DNA of 64,000 nt from Haloarcula sp. CBA1127 (GCF_001485575.1 NZ_BCNB01000006.1:3057922-3121921), one strand, 5' to 3'. Positions 1 to 8,941 are shown, counted from the stretch's first letter. Notes: a model not told the origin generated them from the sequence alone. A program made the numbers and translations.

Positions 1-873
1 ATTTTCGGCGGCGTGACGTTCATGGCCGAATCCGCAGACATAATCACGGACGACGACCAGTCCGTGATTCTCCCGTCGATGGAGGCGTCCTGCCCGATGG
101 CCGGCATGGCCGAAGCGCTGCAGGTCGACGCCGCGTGGGCGGAACTGACCGCGGCGCTCGACGACGATGAGGAAATCATTCCCATCACGTACATGAACAG
201 CTACGCCGACCTGAAGGCCTTCTGCGCCGAGCAGGGCGGGCTGGTCTGTACCTCTTCGAACGCGCACAAGGCCTTCGAGTACGCCTTCGAGAAGGGCGAC
301 AAGGTGCTGTTCCTGCCCGACAAACACCTCGGTGAGAACACGGCCCACCGGCTCGGCATGGCCGACGAGACTGTCGAGTGGGACCCCTGGGACGCCGAGG
401 GCACCGACGCCGCCGACGCCGTTGAAAACGACGTTATCCTCTGGGAAGGGTACTGCCAGGTTCACGAACGCTTCCGCGAGCACCACATCGAGTCCATCCG
501 AGAGGACTACCCCGACGCGAACGTCATCGTTCACCCCGAGTGTCGCCGCGAGGTCGTCGAGGCCGCCGACGTGGCCGGCTCGACGTCGACTATCTGTGAG
601 TCCGTCGCCGAGGCCGACCCCGGCGAGACGTGGGCCATCGGCACGGAGATTCACCTCACGCACCACCTCCAGCGGTGGCATCCTGACGTGAACGTCGTCC
701 CGCTGTGTGGCGACGCCTGCATGGACTGCAACGCCATGCGCCAGATCGACCCGAACTACCTCGCGTGGGTGCTTGAGGAACTGGTCGAGGGTCGCGAGCG
801 CAACGTCATAGAGGTCGCGCCCGAAGAGAAGGAACTGGCACAGGTCGCGATGGACCGAATGCTGGAGATCTAA
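1..873 (+). CDS. nadA: Quinolinate synthase NadA (5'-truncated by window edge)
   Basis: Condenses iminoaspartate with dihydroxyacetone phosphate to quinolinate, the second step of NAD synthesis from aspartate. It is a 4Fe-4S enzyme. The open frame continues to base 1, so about 290 residues are visible; the family is about 370, and roughly 80 N-terminal residues lie outside the window. The first in-window GTG (base 13) is internal. The three family cysteines are visible: VCTSSNAH (Cys at base 247), HPEC (base 541) and ACMDC (base 727). nadB starts 2 bases after the stop, so this is the first visible gene of a nadABC operon. Confidence 0.95.
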   Translation: MFGGVTFMAESADIITDDDQSVILPSMEASCPMAGMAEALQVDAAWAELTAALDDDEEIIPITYMNSYADLKAFCAEQGGLVCTSSNAHKAFEYAFEKGDKVLFLPDKHLGENTAHRLGMADETVEWDPWDAEGTDAADAVENDVILWEGYCQVHERFREHHIESIREDYPDANVIVHPECRREVVEAADVAGSTSTICESVAEADPGETWAIGTEIHLTHHLQRWHPDVNVVPLCGDACMDCNAMRQIDPNYLAWVLEELVEGRERNVIEVAPEEKELAQVAMDRMLEI

Positions 874-875
874 CC

Positions 876-2387
876 ATGACAGACGACCCGATTACGACGG
901 ACGTACTGGTCATCGGTTCTGGGATTGCCGGGCTGGCGGCAGCGCTCGCTGCGGCCCGCGAAGGCGACGACGTGACGCTTGCCACAAAGGCGACCCGCCC
1001 GGAAGGCTCCTCGTCCTGGTGGGCCCAGGGCGGCATCGCCATCTCCCGAGATACGCCCGAAGGATTCAAAGACGACATCATGGCCGCCTCCGACGGCACC
1101 GCCGACCCCGACGCCGTCGACGTGCTGGTGGAGAACGCCAACGAAGCCGTCGAGGACGTACTGCTTGAGACGCTGGATGTCGAGTTTGACCAGAACGGCT
1201 CTGGCCACGACTTCACCCGCGAGGCCGCCCACAGCGAGGACCGCATTCTCCACGTGGACGCCTCGACGGGCAAGCACATCCACGTCCCGTTCCTGAACTA
1301 CATCGACGACCACGACGGCGTGGAGATTCTGGACGATACCGCCGCGCTCGAACTCATCCGCCACGAGGGCCGAGTCCACGGCGCAATGCTCGAATCCGAC
1401 GGCGAGGTCGACCCGTACTTCGCCGGCAGCGTCGTGCTGGCGACGGGCGGTATCGGCGACCTCTACCCGCGGACGACGAACCCCGACAACACGACTGGTG
1501 ACGGCATCGGCATGGCCGCGCTCGCCGGAGCCGAGGTCGAGGACATGGAGTACGTCCAGTTCCACCCGACGGCCTGCACGATAGACGGCGACGTGGCCTT
1601 CCTCGTCAGCGAAGCCGTCCGCGGTGAGGGCGGCCTGCTACGGAACGGCGACAATGAGCGGTTCATGCCCGACTACCACGCTGACGCCGAGCTCGCGCCC
1701 CGCGATGTGGTGGCCCGGGCAGTCAAAGCCGAGCGGGAGGCGACGGGCGAGGTGACGCTCGACGTTTCGCCGCTCGACTTCGCCGAAGAGTTCCCGAACC
1801 TCGCCGACCGGTGTACGGAGCACGGGGTCGACTGGACAGACGGCATCCCGGTCGCGCCCGCCGAACACTTCCTCTGTGGCGGTATCAGCGTCGACGACCG
1901 CGGCCGGACGACGCTGGACCGGCTCTACGCCGTCGGCGAGTGCTCCCGGACCGGCGTCCACGGTGCGAACCGACTCGCCAGCACGTCCCTGCTTGAGGGC
2001 CTGGTCTGGGGCCTGCGGGCCGGCGAAGACGCTGCCGGAGCCGACCCGGAGCCAATCGAAGCGCCGGAGCTGCTCGAACGTGACCCGGACCTGCCCGAGC
2101 GGTTTGCCCGCGACAAGTTCCAGCGGCTGACCCGCGTGATGGACGAGAACGTCGGCGTCGAGCGCGACCCTGCGGACCTCCAGCGCGCGATGGCCGTCCT
2201 CCGCCGGCTCAAGGGCGAAGTGGATGCCTACGTCCGTACGCGAACCAGCCGCTCGCTGTACGAACTCCGCCACGCCAGCGTCACCGCCCTCCTGATCGCG
2301 CGTCACGCCGCCGAAAACGAGGAGAGCGTCGGCACGCACAACCTCGTGGACGCGAGCGAAGACCCGCCGGAGTCCACGGCCGACTGA
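876..2387 (+). CDS. nadB: L-aspartate oxidase NadB
   Basis: FAD enzyme that oxidises L-aspartate to iminoaspartate, the substrate of the NadA encoded immediately upstream. The N-terminus carries the dinucleotide-binding motif GSGIAGLAAALAA, followed by the SSSWWAQGGIA segment typical of the succinate dehydrogenase/fumarate reductase flavoprotein family. The active-site region HPTAC and the C-terminal GANRLASTSLLEGLVWG flavin-contact motif are present. The length of 503 residues is normal. Its stop codon overlaps the start of nadC by one base, which implies translational coupling. Confidence 0.96.
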   Translation: MTDDPITTDVLVIGSGIAGLAAALAAAREGDDVTLATKATRPEGSSSWWAQGGIAISRDTPEGFKDDIMAASDGTADPDAVDVLVENANEAVEDVLLETLDVEFDQNGSGHDFTREAAHSEDRILHVDASTGKHIHVPFLNYIDDHDGVEILDDTAALELIRHEGRVHGAMLESDGEVDPYFAGSVVLATGGIGDLYPRTTNPDNTTGDGIGMAALAGAEVEDMEYVQFHPTACTIDGDVAFLVSEAVRGEGGLLRNGDNERFMPDYHADAELAPRDVVARAVKAEREATGEVTLDVSPLDFAEEFPNLADRCTEHGVDWTDGIPVAPAEHFLCGGISVDDRGRTTLDRLYAVGECSRTGVHGANRLASTSLLEGLVWGLRAGEDAAGADPEPIEAPELLERDPDLPERFARDKFQRLTRVMDENVGVERDPADLQRAMAVLRRLKGEVDAYVRTRTSRSLYELRHASVTALLIARHAAENEESVGTHNLVDASEDPPESTAD

Positions 2388-3208
2388 TGCTTACCGACAG
2401 CGACATCGAGCGGTGGCTCCGCGAGGACGTGGGCCATCACGACGTGACCAACGATGTGCCCGGGACGACCGAGGGCCGCCTGGTAGCGAAAGCGTCCGGC
2501 GTCGTTGCGGGTCTCGACGCCGCCACCGCGGTGTTCGAGTATCTGGACTGTACGGTGGAGACACCGGTCGACTCCGGGGACGCTATCGATGCTGGCGACG
2601 TGGTGCTTCGCGTCGACGGCCCTGCCCAGTCGGTGCTCCGCGGCGAGCGCGTCGCGGTGAACGTCACCGGCCACGCGTCAGGCGTGGCAACGAAGACTCG
2701 GGCCGCCGTCAATGGGGCGGAATCTGCCGCGACAGATTCCACACCCCGTATCGCCGGCACGCGAAAGACGACCCCGGGATTGCGTGGCGTCGAGAAGCGG
2801 GCGGTAGCGGCCGGCGGCGGCGACACCCACCGGCTCGACCTTTCGCACATGGTGATGGTCAAAGACAACCACATCGCCGAAATGGGCCTCGTCGACGCTA
2901 TTGAGCACTTCCGCGAGCGAGTCTCCTTCGCAACAAAACTCGACGTCGAAGTCGAAGCCCCGGAGGACGCGCCGCGGGCCGCTGAGTCCGGCGCAGACAT
3001 CGTCTTGCTGGATAACATGTCCCCTGCTGAAACCGAGCGGGCCGTCGACCTCGTAACGGCGTCCGATGCCGATGCGCTCACCGAAGCCAGTGGCGGTATC
3101 ACCGTCGCGGACGTGCCGGCCTACGCTGAGACAGGTGTGGACATCATCTCGATGGGGTCGCTGACCCACTCCGCACCAACGCTGGATTTCTCCTTCCGAA
3201 CGGGGTAG
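2387..3208 (+). CDS. nadC: Nicotinate-nucleotide pyrophosphorylase (carboxylating) NadC
   Basis: Converts quinolinate and PRPP to nicotinate mononucleotide, CO2 and PPi, completing the de novo branch begun by NadA and NadB. The family signature is clear: GTRKTTPGLRGVEKRAV, GGGDTHR, then VKDNHI, and a C-terminal glycine-rich phosphate site (ASGGIT). At 273 residues it is full length. The ATG overlaps the nadB stop (TGATG). A short stretch just before the TRKTTPG motif (encoded near 2714-2748) looks like extra sequence and contains a perfect DNA palindrome, described separately. Confidence 0.95.
   Translation: MLTDSDIERWLREDVGHHDVTNDVPGTTEGRLVAKASGVVAGLDAATAVFEYLDCTVETPVDSGDAIDAGDVVLRVDGPAQSVLRGERVAVNVTGHASGVATKTRAAVNGAESAATDSTPRIAGTRKTTPGLRGVEKRAVAAGGGDTHRLDLSHMVMVKDNHIAEMGLVDAIEHFRERVSFATKLDVEVEAPEDAPRAAESGADIVLLDNMSPAETERAVDLVTASDADALTEASGGITVADVPAYAETGVDIISMGSLTHSAPTLDFSFRTG
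2719..2740. repeat. Palindromic hairpin inside nadC
   Basis: GGAATCTG (2719-2726) and CAGATTCC (2733-2740) are a perfect 8-bp inverted repeat around a 6-base loop. It is bracketed by GGGG (2714-2717) and CCCC a few bases beyond. It encodes the Glu-Ser-Ala-Ala-Thr-Asp-Ser part of NadC. Whether it is an inserted element or chance is not settled by the sequence alone. Confidence 0.5.
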
Positions 3209-3223
3209 CGGCCCTGAGTCCCG

Positions 3224-3982
3224 TCAGTTCCGACCATCTAGCCGGCGAGCAAGCATCACCTCGTCGACCAGTTCGCCCCTGATTTCGTAGTGGTCGGCAC
3301 GGACAGCCTCGGCCGTCCAGCCGGCCGCCTTCAGAAAGTCGATTGCTCGCTCGTTCGTCGCCGGCAGGCTGTTGTACACCTTTCGACAGCCACGGCTTGC
3401 GGCCCATTCGACCCCGCGGTGAAGCAGGTGGCTGCCGATACCATGGCGACGGTACGTCTCCATCACACCGAGCGTGAGCTCGGCCGTCGACGCGAGTTCA
3501 TCCACTTCGGACATGGCGACGTGGACCCAGCCGACGACATCGTCGTCCACCGTGGCGACGAATACGACGCGACAACGGTTGGGGCCCCAGCGGACGAGTG
3601 TGTCCTCGTAGGCCAGTTGCTCGGCGACGCCGGCCGCGATAATATACGGCGCTTCGCTAGTCACGTCGCGGATCGTACCGACGACGCCGGAGAGGTCCGA
3701 CGGCCGGGACGGGCGTATCTCGTAGCTAACGCCGGCTTCGTAGTGTTCGGCCGTCTCACCGCCATGAAGTGCCACGGTGAGCTTCCCGTCCTCGGTGGCC
3801 TCGATGAGGTCGTCCCGTTTGAGAATGGAGACGTGGTGCTGGAACCGCTCGGGGTCGACACTGATAGCTTCGGCCACCTCGGCGGGCGCGACAGGGCCGT
3901 TCCGTTCCACAAACCGGTACACGTCGGACCGCTCACCGCCGAGTTCGAGGTCTGTTGGGGACGGCATCTCGCTATGGCCCAC
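3224..3982 (-). CDS. Winged-HTH / GNAT acetyltransferase fusion protein
   Basis: A 252-residue protein with two parts. Residues about 15-75 resemble a helix-turn-helix module (VAEAISVDPERFQHHVSILK, then a wing-like DDLIEATEDGKLTVAL). Residues about 85-245 are a GNAT N-acetyltransferase domain with the acetyl-CoA loop LGVMETYRRHGIGSHLL and the following YNSLPATNERAIDFLKAAGW segment. The substrate is unknown. An in-frame ATG five codons downstream (3967) is an alternative start. It converges on nadC and is divergent from kptA, with a 14-bp palindrome between the two starts. Confidence 0.8.
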   Translation of the reverse strand: MGHSEMPSPTDLELGGERSDVYRFVERNGPVAPAEVAEAISVDPERFQHHVSILKRDDLIEATEDGKLTVALHGGETAEHYEAGVSYEIRPSRPSDLSGVVGTIRDVTSEAPYIIAAGVAEQLAYEDTLVRWGPNRCRVVFVATVDDDVVGWVHVAMSEVDELASTAELTLGVMETYRRHGIGSHLLHRGVEWAASRGCRKVYNSLPATNERAIDFLKAAGWTAEAVRADHYEIRGELVDEVMLARRLDGRN

Positions 3983-4020
3983 TGATGACTGTATCTACTT
4001 GAAGCTACCCGGCACCGTCG

Positions 4021-4034
4021 CCTGCAATTGCAGG
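4021..4034. promoter_or_regulatory. 14-bp perfect palindrome in a divergent promoter region
   Basis: CCTGCAATTGCAGG is a perfect palindrome 39 bases upstream of the HTH-GNAT start (3982) and about 120 bases upstream of kptA (4153). Its position suits an operator, possibly for the HTH protein itself, but no second copy was noticed in the window. Confidence 0.35.
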
Positions 4035-4152
4035 CCGCCTTTGTAGCGGCGCTGCCGTGGTCGCCGGTGAGACCGGCTGGAACAGGGGTTGCTGCCGCAG
4101 CATCCCGTGCGTCCGCGTGACGCTTTTGTATGGTCGTGGCTCATTCTCAGCT

Positions 4153-4821
4153 ATGCCAGACGCGGTCCGCCGCTGTCCCGAAGACGGCTTCTTCGAGGGC
4201 AACACGTGCCCGGTTTGTGACGCAGTTGGGACCCAGATTCTCGACGGTGCACGGCGACGACAGCTCTCGAAGTTCGTTTCGGGCGCGCTCAGACATTTTC
4301 CCGAAGACGCAGGCATCGAGGTAGACAAAACGGGGTGGACGAGCTTCGATTCCCTCCGTGCCGCAGTTGAGCGACAGTACGACTGGGCGGATGCTACGGC
4401 ACTGGCCGGCGTCATCGCCACGGACCCGAAAGGGCGATTCGAACGGACGGGCGTCGACAATGAGGCAGGAACGACGACCGCTGGTGACCGCGTTCGGGCC
4501 GCCTACGGGCACTCCGTCGACGTGACCCTCGATGGGACCGACGACCCCGTTCCGGCGACGCTGTACCACGGGACCGCCCCGCGGAACGTCGATTCGATAC
4601 GCGAGGCGGGATTGAAACCAATGAGCCGCCAGACGGTCCACCTCTCCGAATCCGCCGCGGCGGCCCGGGAGGTGGGGCGTCGCCACGCCGCCGACCCCGT
4701 CGTGTTCGTCGTCGACGCCGCGGCGATGCAGTCCGATGACCGCCGAATCGTCAAGCGCGGAACCGAGACGTACACAACTGACCGCGTGCCGCCGGTGTAC
4801 CTTTCGCTGCTCGAAAAATAG
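4153..4821 (+). CDS. kptA: RNA 2'-phosphotransferase (Tpt1/KptA family)
   Basis: Transfers a 2'-phosphate from RNA to NAD+, giving ADP-ribose-1''-2''-cyclic phosphate and nicotinamide. Start chosen at MPDAVRRCPEDG, because upstream codons in this frame look non-coding and a TTTGTATGG box lies about 25 bases upstream. The 222 residues begin with a zinc-ribbon-like Cys pattern (CPEDGFFEG..CPVC). The KptA core follows: ALRHFPEDAGIEVDKTGW, a lysine/arginine KGRFE segment, AAYGHSV, and LYHGTAPRNVDSIREAGL with the NAD-contacting His-Gly. Archaeal substrates of this enzyme are not well established. Confidence 0.9.
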   Translation: MPDAVRRCPEDGFFEGNTCPVCDAVGTQILDGARRRQLSKFVSGALRHFPEDAGIEVDKTGWTSFDSLRAAVERQYDWADATALAGVIATDPKGRFERTGVDNEAGTTTAGDRVRAAYGHSVDVTLDGTDDPVPATLYHGTAPRNVDSIREAGLKPMSRQTVHLSESAAAAREVGRRHAADPVVFVVDAAAMQSDDRRIVKRGTETYTTDRVPPVYLSLLEK

Positions 4822-4838
4822 CGTGGTTGCGTCGCCCG

Positions 4839-6398
4839 CTACTCGACCAGCGGCGTGCCGGTCATCGCGTCCGGCCGATCGATTCCCATGAGCATGAGCA
4901 TCGTCGGCGCGAGGTCGGCCAGCGTCCCGCCGTCACGGGCAGTCCGACCGCCGGCAGTTCCGTCGGGAGAGAGATAGATGAACGGGACGGGGTTGGTCGT
5001 GTGGGCCGTGTGCGGGTCGTCTTCGGTCCCCATATCGTCGGCGTTCCCGTGGTCGGCACAGATGAGTGCGTGACCGCCAGCAGCCCCAATTGTCTCGACC
5101 AGTCGCCCGAGCTGTTCGTCAACGGCTTCGACGGCGGTCACCGCCGCGTCGAAGTCGCCGGTGTGGCCGACCATATCGGGGTTGGCGAAGTTCAGGACCA
5201 TCGCGCTGGGGTCCTCAGTCTCGATGAACTCGATAGCGGTGTCGGCCAGTTCCGGCGCGCTCATCTCCGGCTGGAGGTCGTAGGTCGCCACGTCAGGGCT
5301 GTCGACGATTTCGCGGCTTTCGCCGTCGAATGCGACCTCGCGGCCGCCGTTGAGGAAGTAGGTGACGTGGGGATACTTTTCCGTCTCGGCCAGTCGAATC
5401 TGCGTCTTCCCGGCTTCGGAAAGCACCTCGCCAAGCACGTCCTCAGGCTGGTTCGGTGGGAAGGCGACCGGCAGGTCGAACGTCTCGTCGTACTGCGTCA
5501 TCGTCACCAGCCGGGTGTCCGGTGGCTCGGTGTCGGCCCCCCAGTCTTCGGGTCGGATATCGCCGAGCATTCGGGTGAGCTGCCGGGCGCGGTCTGAGCG
5601 GAAGTTGAAGAAGACGACCGCGTCGCCGGCTTCGAGACCGGCGTGGTCGCCGACAGTCGTGGGTTCGATGAACTCGTCAGTGGTGTCGCGGGCGTACGAC
5701 TCCGTGGCGGCCGTGACGGCCTCATCGGCGTGGTGGTCGCCCTCGCGGCGAACGATGGCGTCATAAGCCCGGCGGGTCCGCTCCCAGTTCTGGTCGCGGT
5801 CCATCGCATAGTAGCGCCCGCAGACGGTGGCGACGTGGCCGGTCCCGTGTTCCTCGACGTGGGCTTCGAGGTCGGCGAGGTAGTCCTCGCCGCCGGTCGG
5901 CGAGGTGTCCCGGCCGTCGGTGAAGGCGTGTGAGACAGCGTCAGTCCCGCGCTCGCCGGCGAGTTCGATGAGCGCGTGCAGGTGGTCCTGATACGAGTGG
6001 ACGCCGCCGTCCGACACGAGGCCCATGAAGTGAACCCGGCCGCCGTGCGCCTCGGCGTGCTCAAAGGCTGATAGAATCGTTTCGTTCTCGAAGAATGGCG
6101 GGTCCTGTGCGTCGTCATCGGGCGGGGCTTCGCCCCGCGAGCGGGCGATGCTGTCACTGACGCGAGCGGAGTCCTGCTTGACGACGCGGCCGGCCCCGAT
6201 GTTGAGATGGCCGACCTCGGAGTTGCCCATCTGGCCCTCCGGGAGACCGACCCGGCGGCCGTGGGTGGCAAGCGTCGACGCTGCGCCTGCGTCTCGGTAG
6301 CGGTCGAAGTTCGGCGTGTCGGCGGCGGCGACGGCATCCCGGACATCGTCGTCCGGATTCAGGCCCCAGCCGTCCAAGATGATGAGTCCGGCGTCCAT
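4839..6398 (-). CDS. gpmI: 2,3-bisphosphoglycerate-independent phosphoglycerate mutase
   Basis: Interconverts 3- and 2-phosphoglycerate in glycolysis and gluconeogenesis. It belongs to the alkaline-phosphatase superfamily and uses two metal ions and a catalytic serine. The N-terminus has the metal site LIILDGWG; the nucleophile segment is GQMGNSEVGHLNIGAGR; further metal ligands appear in HAFTDGRDTSP and ICADHGNADDM. The length of 519 residues is typical of bacterial-type iPGM, not the shorter archaeal aPGM. The stop is 17 bases past the convergent kptA stop. Confidence 0.95.
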   Translation of the reverse strand: MDAGLIILDGWGLNPDDDVRDAVAAADTPNFDRYRDAGAASTLATHGRRVGLPEGQMGNSEVGHLNIGAGRVVKQDSARVSDSIARSRGEAPPDDDAQDPPFFENETILSAFEHAEAHGGRVHFMGLVSDGGVHSYQDHLHALIELAGERGTDAVSHAFTDGRDTSPTGGEDYLADLEAHVEEHGTGHVATVCGRYYAMDRDQNWERTRRAYDAIVRREGDHHADEAVTAATESYARDTTDEFIEPTTVGDHAGLEAGDAVVFFNFRSDRARQLTRMLGDIRPEDWGADTEPPDTRLVTMTQYDETFDLPVAFPPNQPEDVLGEVLSEAGKTQIRLAETEKYPHVTYFLNGGREVAFDGESREIVDSPDVATYDLQPEMSAPELADTAIEFIETEDPSAMVLNFANPDMVGHTGDFDAAVTAVEAVDEQLGRLVETIGAAGGHALICADHGNADDMGTEDDPHTAHTTNPVPFIYLSPDGTAGGRTARDGGTLADLAPTMLMLMGIDRPDAMTGTPLVE

Positions 6399-6569
6399 AT
6401 CCAGTGGGTCACGCGACCGGCCTAATACACTGTCGGTCAGTCCCGAACGTGACGGTCGATAATGCGAAATTCGGCGGTGCTGATGGTGCTATCCCCCCGC
6501 ATCCACTCCGCTATCCTTGCCGGTATCTGGAACCCTGAAATTAAGAGGGTGGCCCGCCTTCGGTCGGGC

Positions 6570-6962
6570 ATGACTCGAAATATTCTCTCGGACGATCTGG
6601 CCGACGCAATCGTTACCACAGCCCGGACGGCGACGGGCGACTCGCTCCGTTCGGTGACGTATTTCACACGTGCGAACTTCGAGCAACTCTACCTGCGGGA
6701 CGACCTCGAACAGGACGCCGACCTCAACGACTTCGTCGGCCACGAATGGCAGGGGTACAAGCAGACGAAAAACGCCTACCAGGAGTCCGAACTGGGCGAC
6801 TATCGCTTCACCGTGCGCGCGTTCTCCAATGGCTACCTCGTGCGGGCGACAACCGAGCGTCAGGGCGTGCTCATCACCACGGACGGCCTGACAATGCAGT
6901 CCTACGAGGAAATCGCCGAGGCCATCGAACGCCTGCTCCGCGAAGAGTCGGGGAAGGAGTAA
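6570..6962 (+). CDS. Conserved haloarchaeal protein (DUF7522-like)
   Basis: A 130-residue acidic protein starting MTRNILSDDLADAIV. The start is chosen because a TTAAGAGGG box lies about 28 bases upstream and earlier codons look non-coding. It has a helical N-terminus, a central segment with aromatic residues (SLRSVTYFTRANFEQLYLRDD), and a predicted beta-rich part (FTVRAFSNGYLVRATTERQG). There is no signal peptide or membrane segment. I recognise it only as a conserved haloarchaeal family of unknown function; it sits 55 bases upstream of nurA in the same orientation. Confidence 0.7.
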   Translation: MTRNILSDDLADAIVTTARTATGDSLRSVTYFTRANFEQLYLRDDLEQDADLNDFVGHEWQGYKQTKNAYQESELGDYRFTVRAFSNGYLVRATTERQGVLITTDGLTMQSYEEIAEAIERLLREESGKE

Positions 6963-7017
6963 CCACCGAGTCGGCGGGCGACCAAAGGGTTATGCCCGTC
7001 CCGGCGAACCCACGGGC

Positions 7018-8268
7018 ATGACGCTGGACCCGGTCCACGTCGACGGGATCGCCAAGCTCGCCGGGCAGGTGCGCGAGACCGTCGAGACGAGTGACCAGGA
7101 GGCGGCTGCCGAGGAGGTGTGGGACAACTTTCTCGACCCGCTGTGGCAAGACGGAACGAAGATTCTGGAACCACTGGACGAGCAGCGCCGCCGGAAGGTC
7201 TCCATCGAGGATATCGCGCTGGCGGACCCGCCGTTTCCGACCCAGCACGGGCTGGACTCGGGGACCATCAATCCGACGACGTTCAAGAACGGACTGGTGC
7301 TGGACGTAGCACAGGCGGCGATGGGGAGTGTTCCCTCGGACGTGGAACTCCACCGGGGCCGGACCATCATCATGGCCGTCCACTCCAACGACGCGACGCT
7401 GGGGTTCGACGGCGAGTGGCAGGGCGGAGACCGCGGCTACGCCAAGCGGCGCGTTCTCGACGTACCACAGGTCGACCGTTACGAACAGCGGGTCGTCCAC
7501 GCGCTGGCGCTGTACCTCGCGGAGAGCCAGCACGCGCTGACCAACGCCGACGTGGTCGAGGACCTGTTCATCCTCGACGGCCCCATCTACCCGACCGGCG
7601 TGCTCCGCTGGGCCGACCGCGACACCGAACTGGCCGACCTGCTTGCGGAGGACGACCGCCCCAAAACGGTCGTGAACAACTACGTTGACCTCGTCGAGCG
7701 GTTCGTCGAGCGGGACGTCCCGATGGTCGGGTTCATCAAGAACTCCTCGACGAAGGCCCTCACGCGGGCACTCCGCCGCAAGACCAACGCCCCATGGGTG
7801 AATGACACCGCCTTCTTCCGCCGAATCCTAGAGCGTCGCGATGACGACGGCGAGCGCCAGACCGACTGTCTGACTGCGACAAACTGGTTCCGCTCGCGGG
7901 GCGGCACTGACGGCATCATGGCCGCCGACGGTGACGCGCTGGGCATCGAACGGTCCCTCGACCCAGAAGCGTACGAAGTGACGTTTTTCGTCCTCTATGA
8001 CCCGCGCTCGGACCTCGTGTTCCGCGTCGAGGCCCCGTACGCGTTCACACAAGACCCGGAGTGCCGGGCCAAGCTCACGCGGCAGATACTCCACGACGTG
8101 GCCCGGGAACAGGGGCCGCCCCTGGCTATCGGCAAGGCTGACGAGCTGGCGAAAATCGACCGCCAGGGAAGCGAGGAACTCACCCGCCGCATCGAGCGGA
8201 CGTTCGAAACCGACCGGGAGCGGGAGTACAACGACATCCGGTGGGGCGCCGTCGAAGAATCGTTCTGA
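7018..8268 (+). CDS. nurA: DNA double-strand break repair nuclease NurA
   Basis: NurA is a 5'-3' exonuclease that works with the HerA hexameric translocase in resecting DNA ends. This 416-residue protein shows the NurA core: the metal-site motif GLDSGTINP at about residue 78, a later acidic motif in EDLFILDGPIYP, the VGFIKNSSTKALTRAL helix, and a C-terminal YAFTQDPECRAKLTRQIL segment. A TTATGCC box about 26 bases before the ATG suggests a leaderless transcript. herA lies 2.8 kb downstream in the same orientation, but unrelated genes and an insertion sequence intervene. Confidence 0.85.
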   Translation: MTLDPVHVDGIAKLAGQVRETVETSDQEAAAEEVWDNFLDPLWQDGTKILEPLDEQRRRKVSIEDIALADPPFPTQHGLDSGTINPTTFKNGLVLDVAQAAMGSVPSDVELHRGRTIIMAVHSNDATLGFDGEWQGGDRGYAKRRVLDVPQVDRYEQRVVHALALYLAESQHALTNADVVEDLFILDGPIYPTGVLRWADRDTELADLLAEDDRPKTVVNNYVDLVERFVERDVPMVGFIKNSSTKALTRALRRKTNAPWVNDTAFFRRILERRDDDGERQTDCLTATNWFRSRGGTDGIMAADGDALGIERSLDPEAYEVTFFVLYDPRSDLVFRVEAPYAFTQDPECRAKLTRQILHDVAREQGPPLAIGKADELAKIDRQGSEELTRRIERTFETDREREYNDIRWGAVEESF

Positions 8269-8273
8269 AGGGG

Positions 8274-8576
8274 CTAGTCGCGACGGGCCAGAACGATAGC
8301 GTAGAGGAGGACAAGGAGACCGACGAGTTCTGTGATAGTGCCCGGAAGGGGAAACACCACTCGCGGGAGAACCTGCACGGCGCTAAGGGTAACGAGGTAC
8401 GAGACGAAGGTGAGGAGGCTGATGCCGATAGCCAGTGCGAGCATGGAGCGGGTCCGCCGTCGACGGTAGCCAACGAGCGCCAATGCAGCAATGAGCAGTC
8501 CGACCCCCGTCTGTGCGAGGTGGAACGCAGTGTTCACGGTAACCCACGTTTCGGCGGAGAGGCCGGCGACCTCCAT
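8274..8576 (-). CDS. Small membrane protein, DUF7521 family
   Basis: A 100-residue protein with three hydrophobic segments (HLAQTGVGLLIAALALVGY, MLALAIGISLLTFVSYLV and ELVGLLVLLYAIVLA). The ATG at 8576 overlaps the stop of the upstream HTH gene by one base, so the two are probably translated together. This arrangement, an HTH protein followed by a small three-helix membrane protein, recurs in haloarchaea. The function is unknown. Confidence 0.7.
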   Translation of the reverse strand: MEVAGLSAETWVTVNTAFHLAQTGVGLLIAALALVGYRRRRTRSMLALAIGISLLTFVSYLVTLSAVQVLPRVVFPLPGTITELVGLLVLLYAIVLARRD

Positions 8577-8941
8577 TAGAGCCCCTCCCAGAGGTCTACC
8601 AACGCATCGGCGAACTCGTGTGTCTTTGACTCGACGGAGAGGCTCACATCGAAAGCTCCGTCGGTGAGACACACTGTGAGTTTGTCCATCTGTGCCTCGT
8701 ACACGTCTATGTGGTGCCCGTCATCCGCAATTTGCGTTCGAGCGGTGACGAGGCCGCAGTCCTCAAGGGCGTCGAGACGGCGGTACACGGTCGAGGGTGA
8801 CATCTCGCAGTCGTTGCTGAGTTCAGTTGCTGTCATCGGTCTGTGACTCGTGGCTGCAAGGAGCGCGCGAGCGTATTCGTCATCGAGGAGGGCAAACACC
8901 TCGGTCGGGGACGGGTCCTCGGCCACGCGCAGTGGTTTCAC
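8576..8941 (-). CDS. Winged helix-turn-helix transcriptional regulator
   Basis: A 121-residue ArsR-like winged-HTH protein. The recognition region is MTATELSNDCEMSPSTVYRR, followed by LDALEDCGLVTARTQI and a wing (DGHHIDVYEAQMDKL). There is no obvious metal-binding cysteine cluster and no ligand domain; the C-terminus (VSLSVESKTHEFADALVDLW) may mediate dimerisation. It is coupled to the DUF7521 membrane gene. A plausible reading is a membrane-modulated transcription switch, but only the HTH assignment is supported by sequence. Confidence 0.8.
   Translation of the reverse strand: MKPLRVAEDPSPTEVFALLDDEYARALLAATSHRPMTATELSNDCEMSPSTVYRRLDALEDCGLVTARTQIADDGHHIDVYEAQMDKLTVCLTDGAFDVSLSVESKTHEFADALVDLWEGL

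Noticed and set aside
6115..6145. GGGGCTTCGCCCC hairpin inside gpmI
   Set aside because: Short, within coding sequence in a loop region, and of a kind common in GC-rich haloarchaeal genes; no sign of an element boundary.
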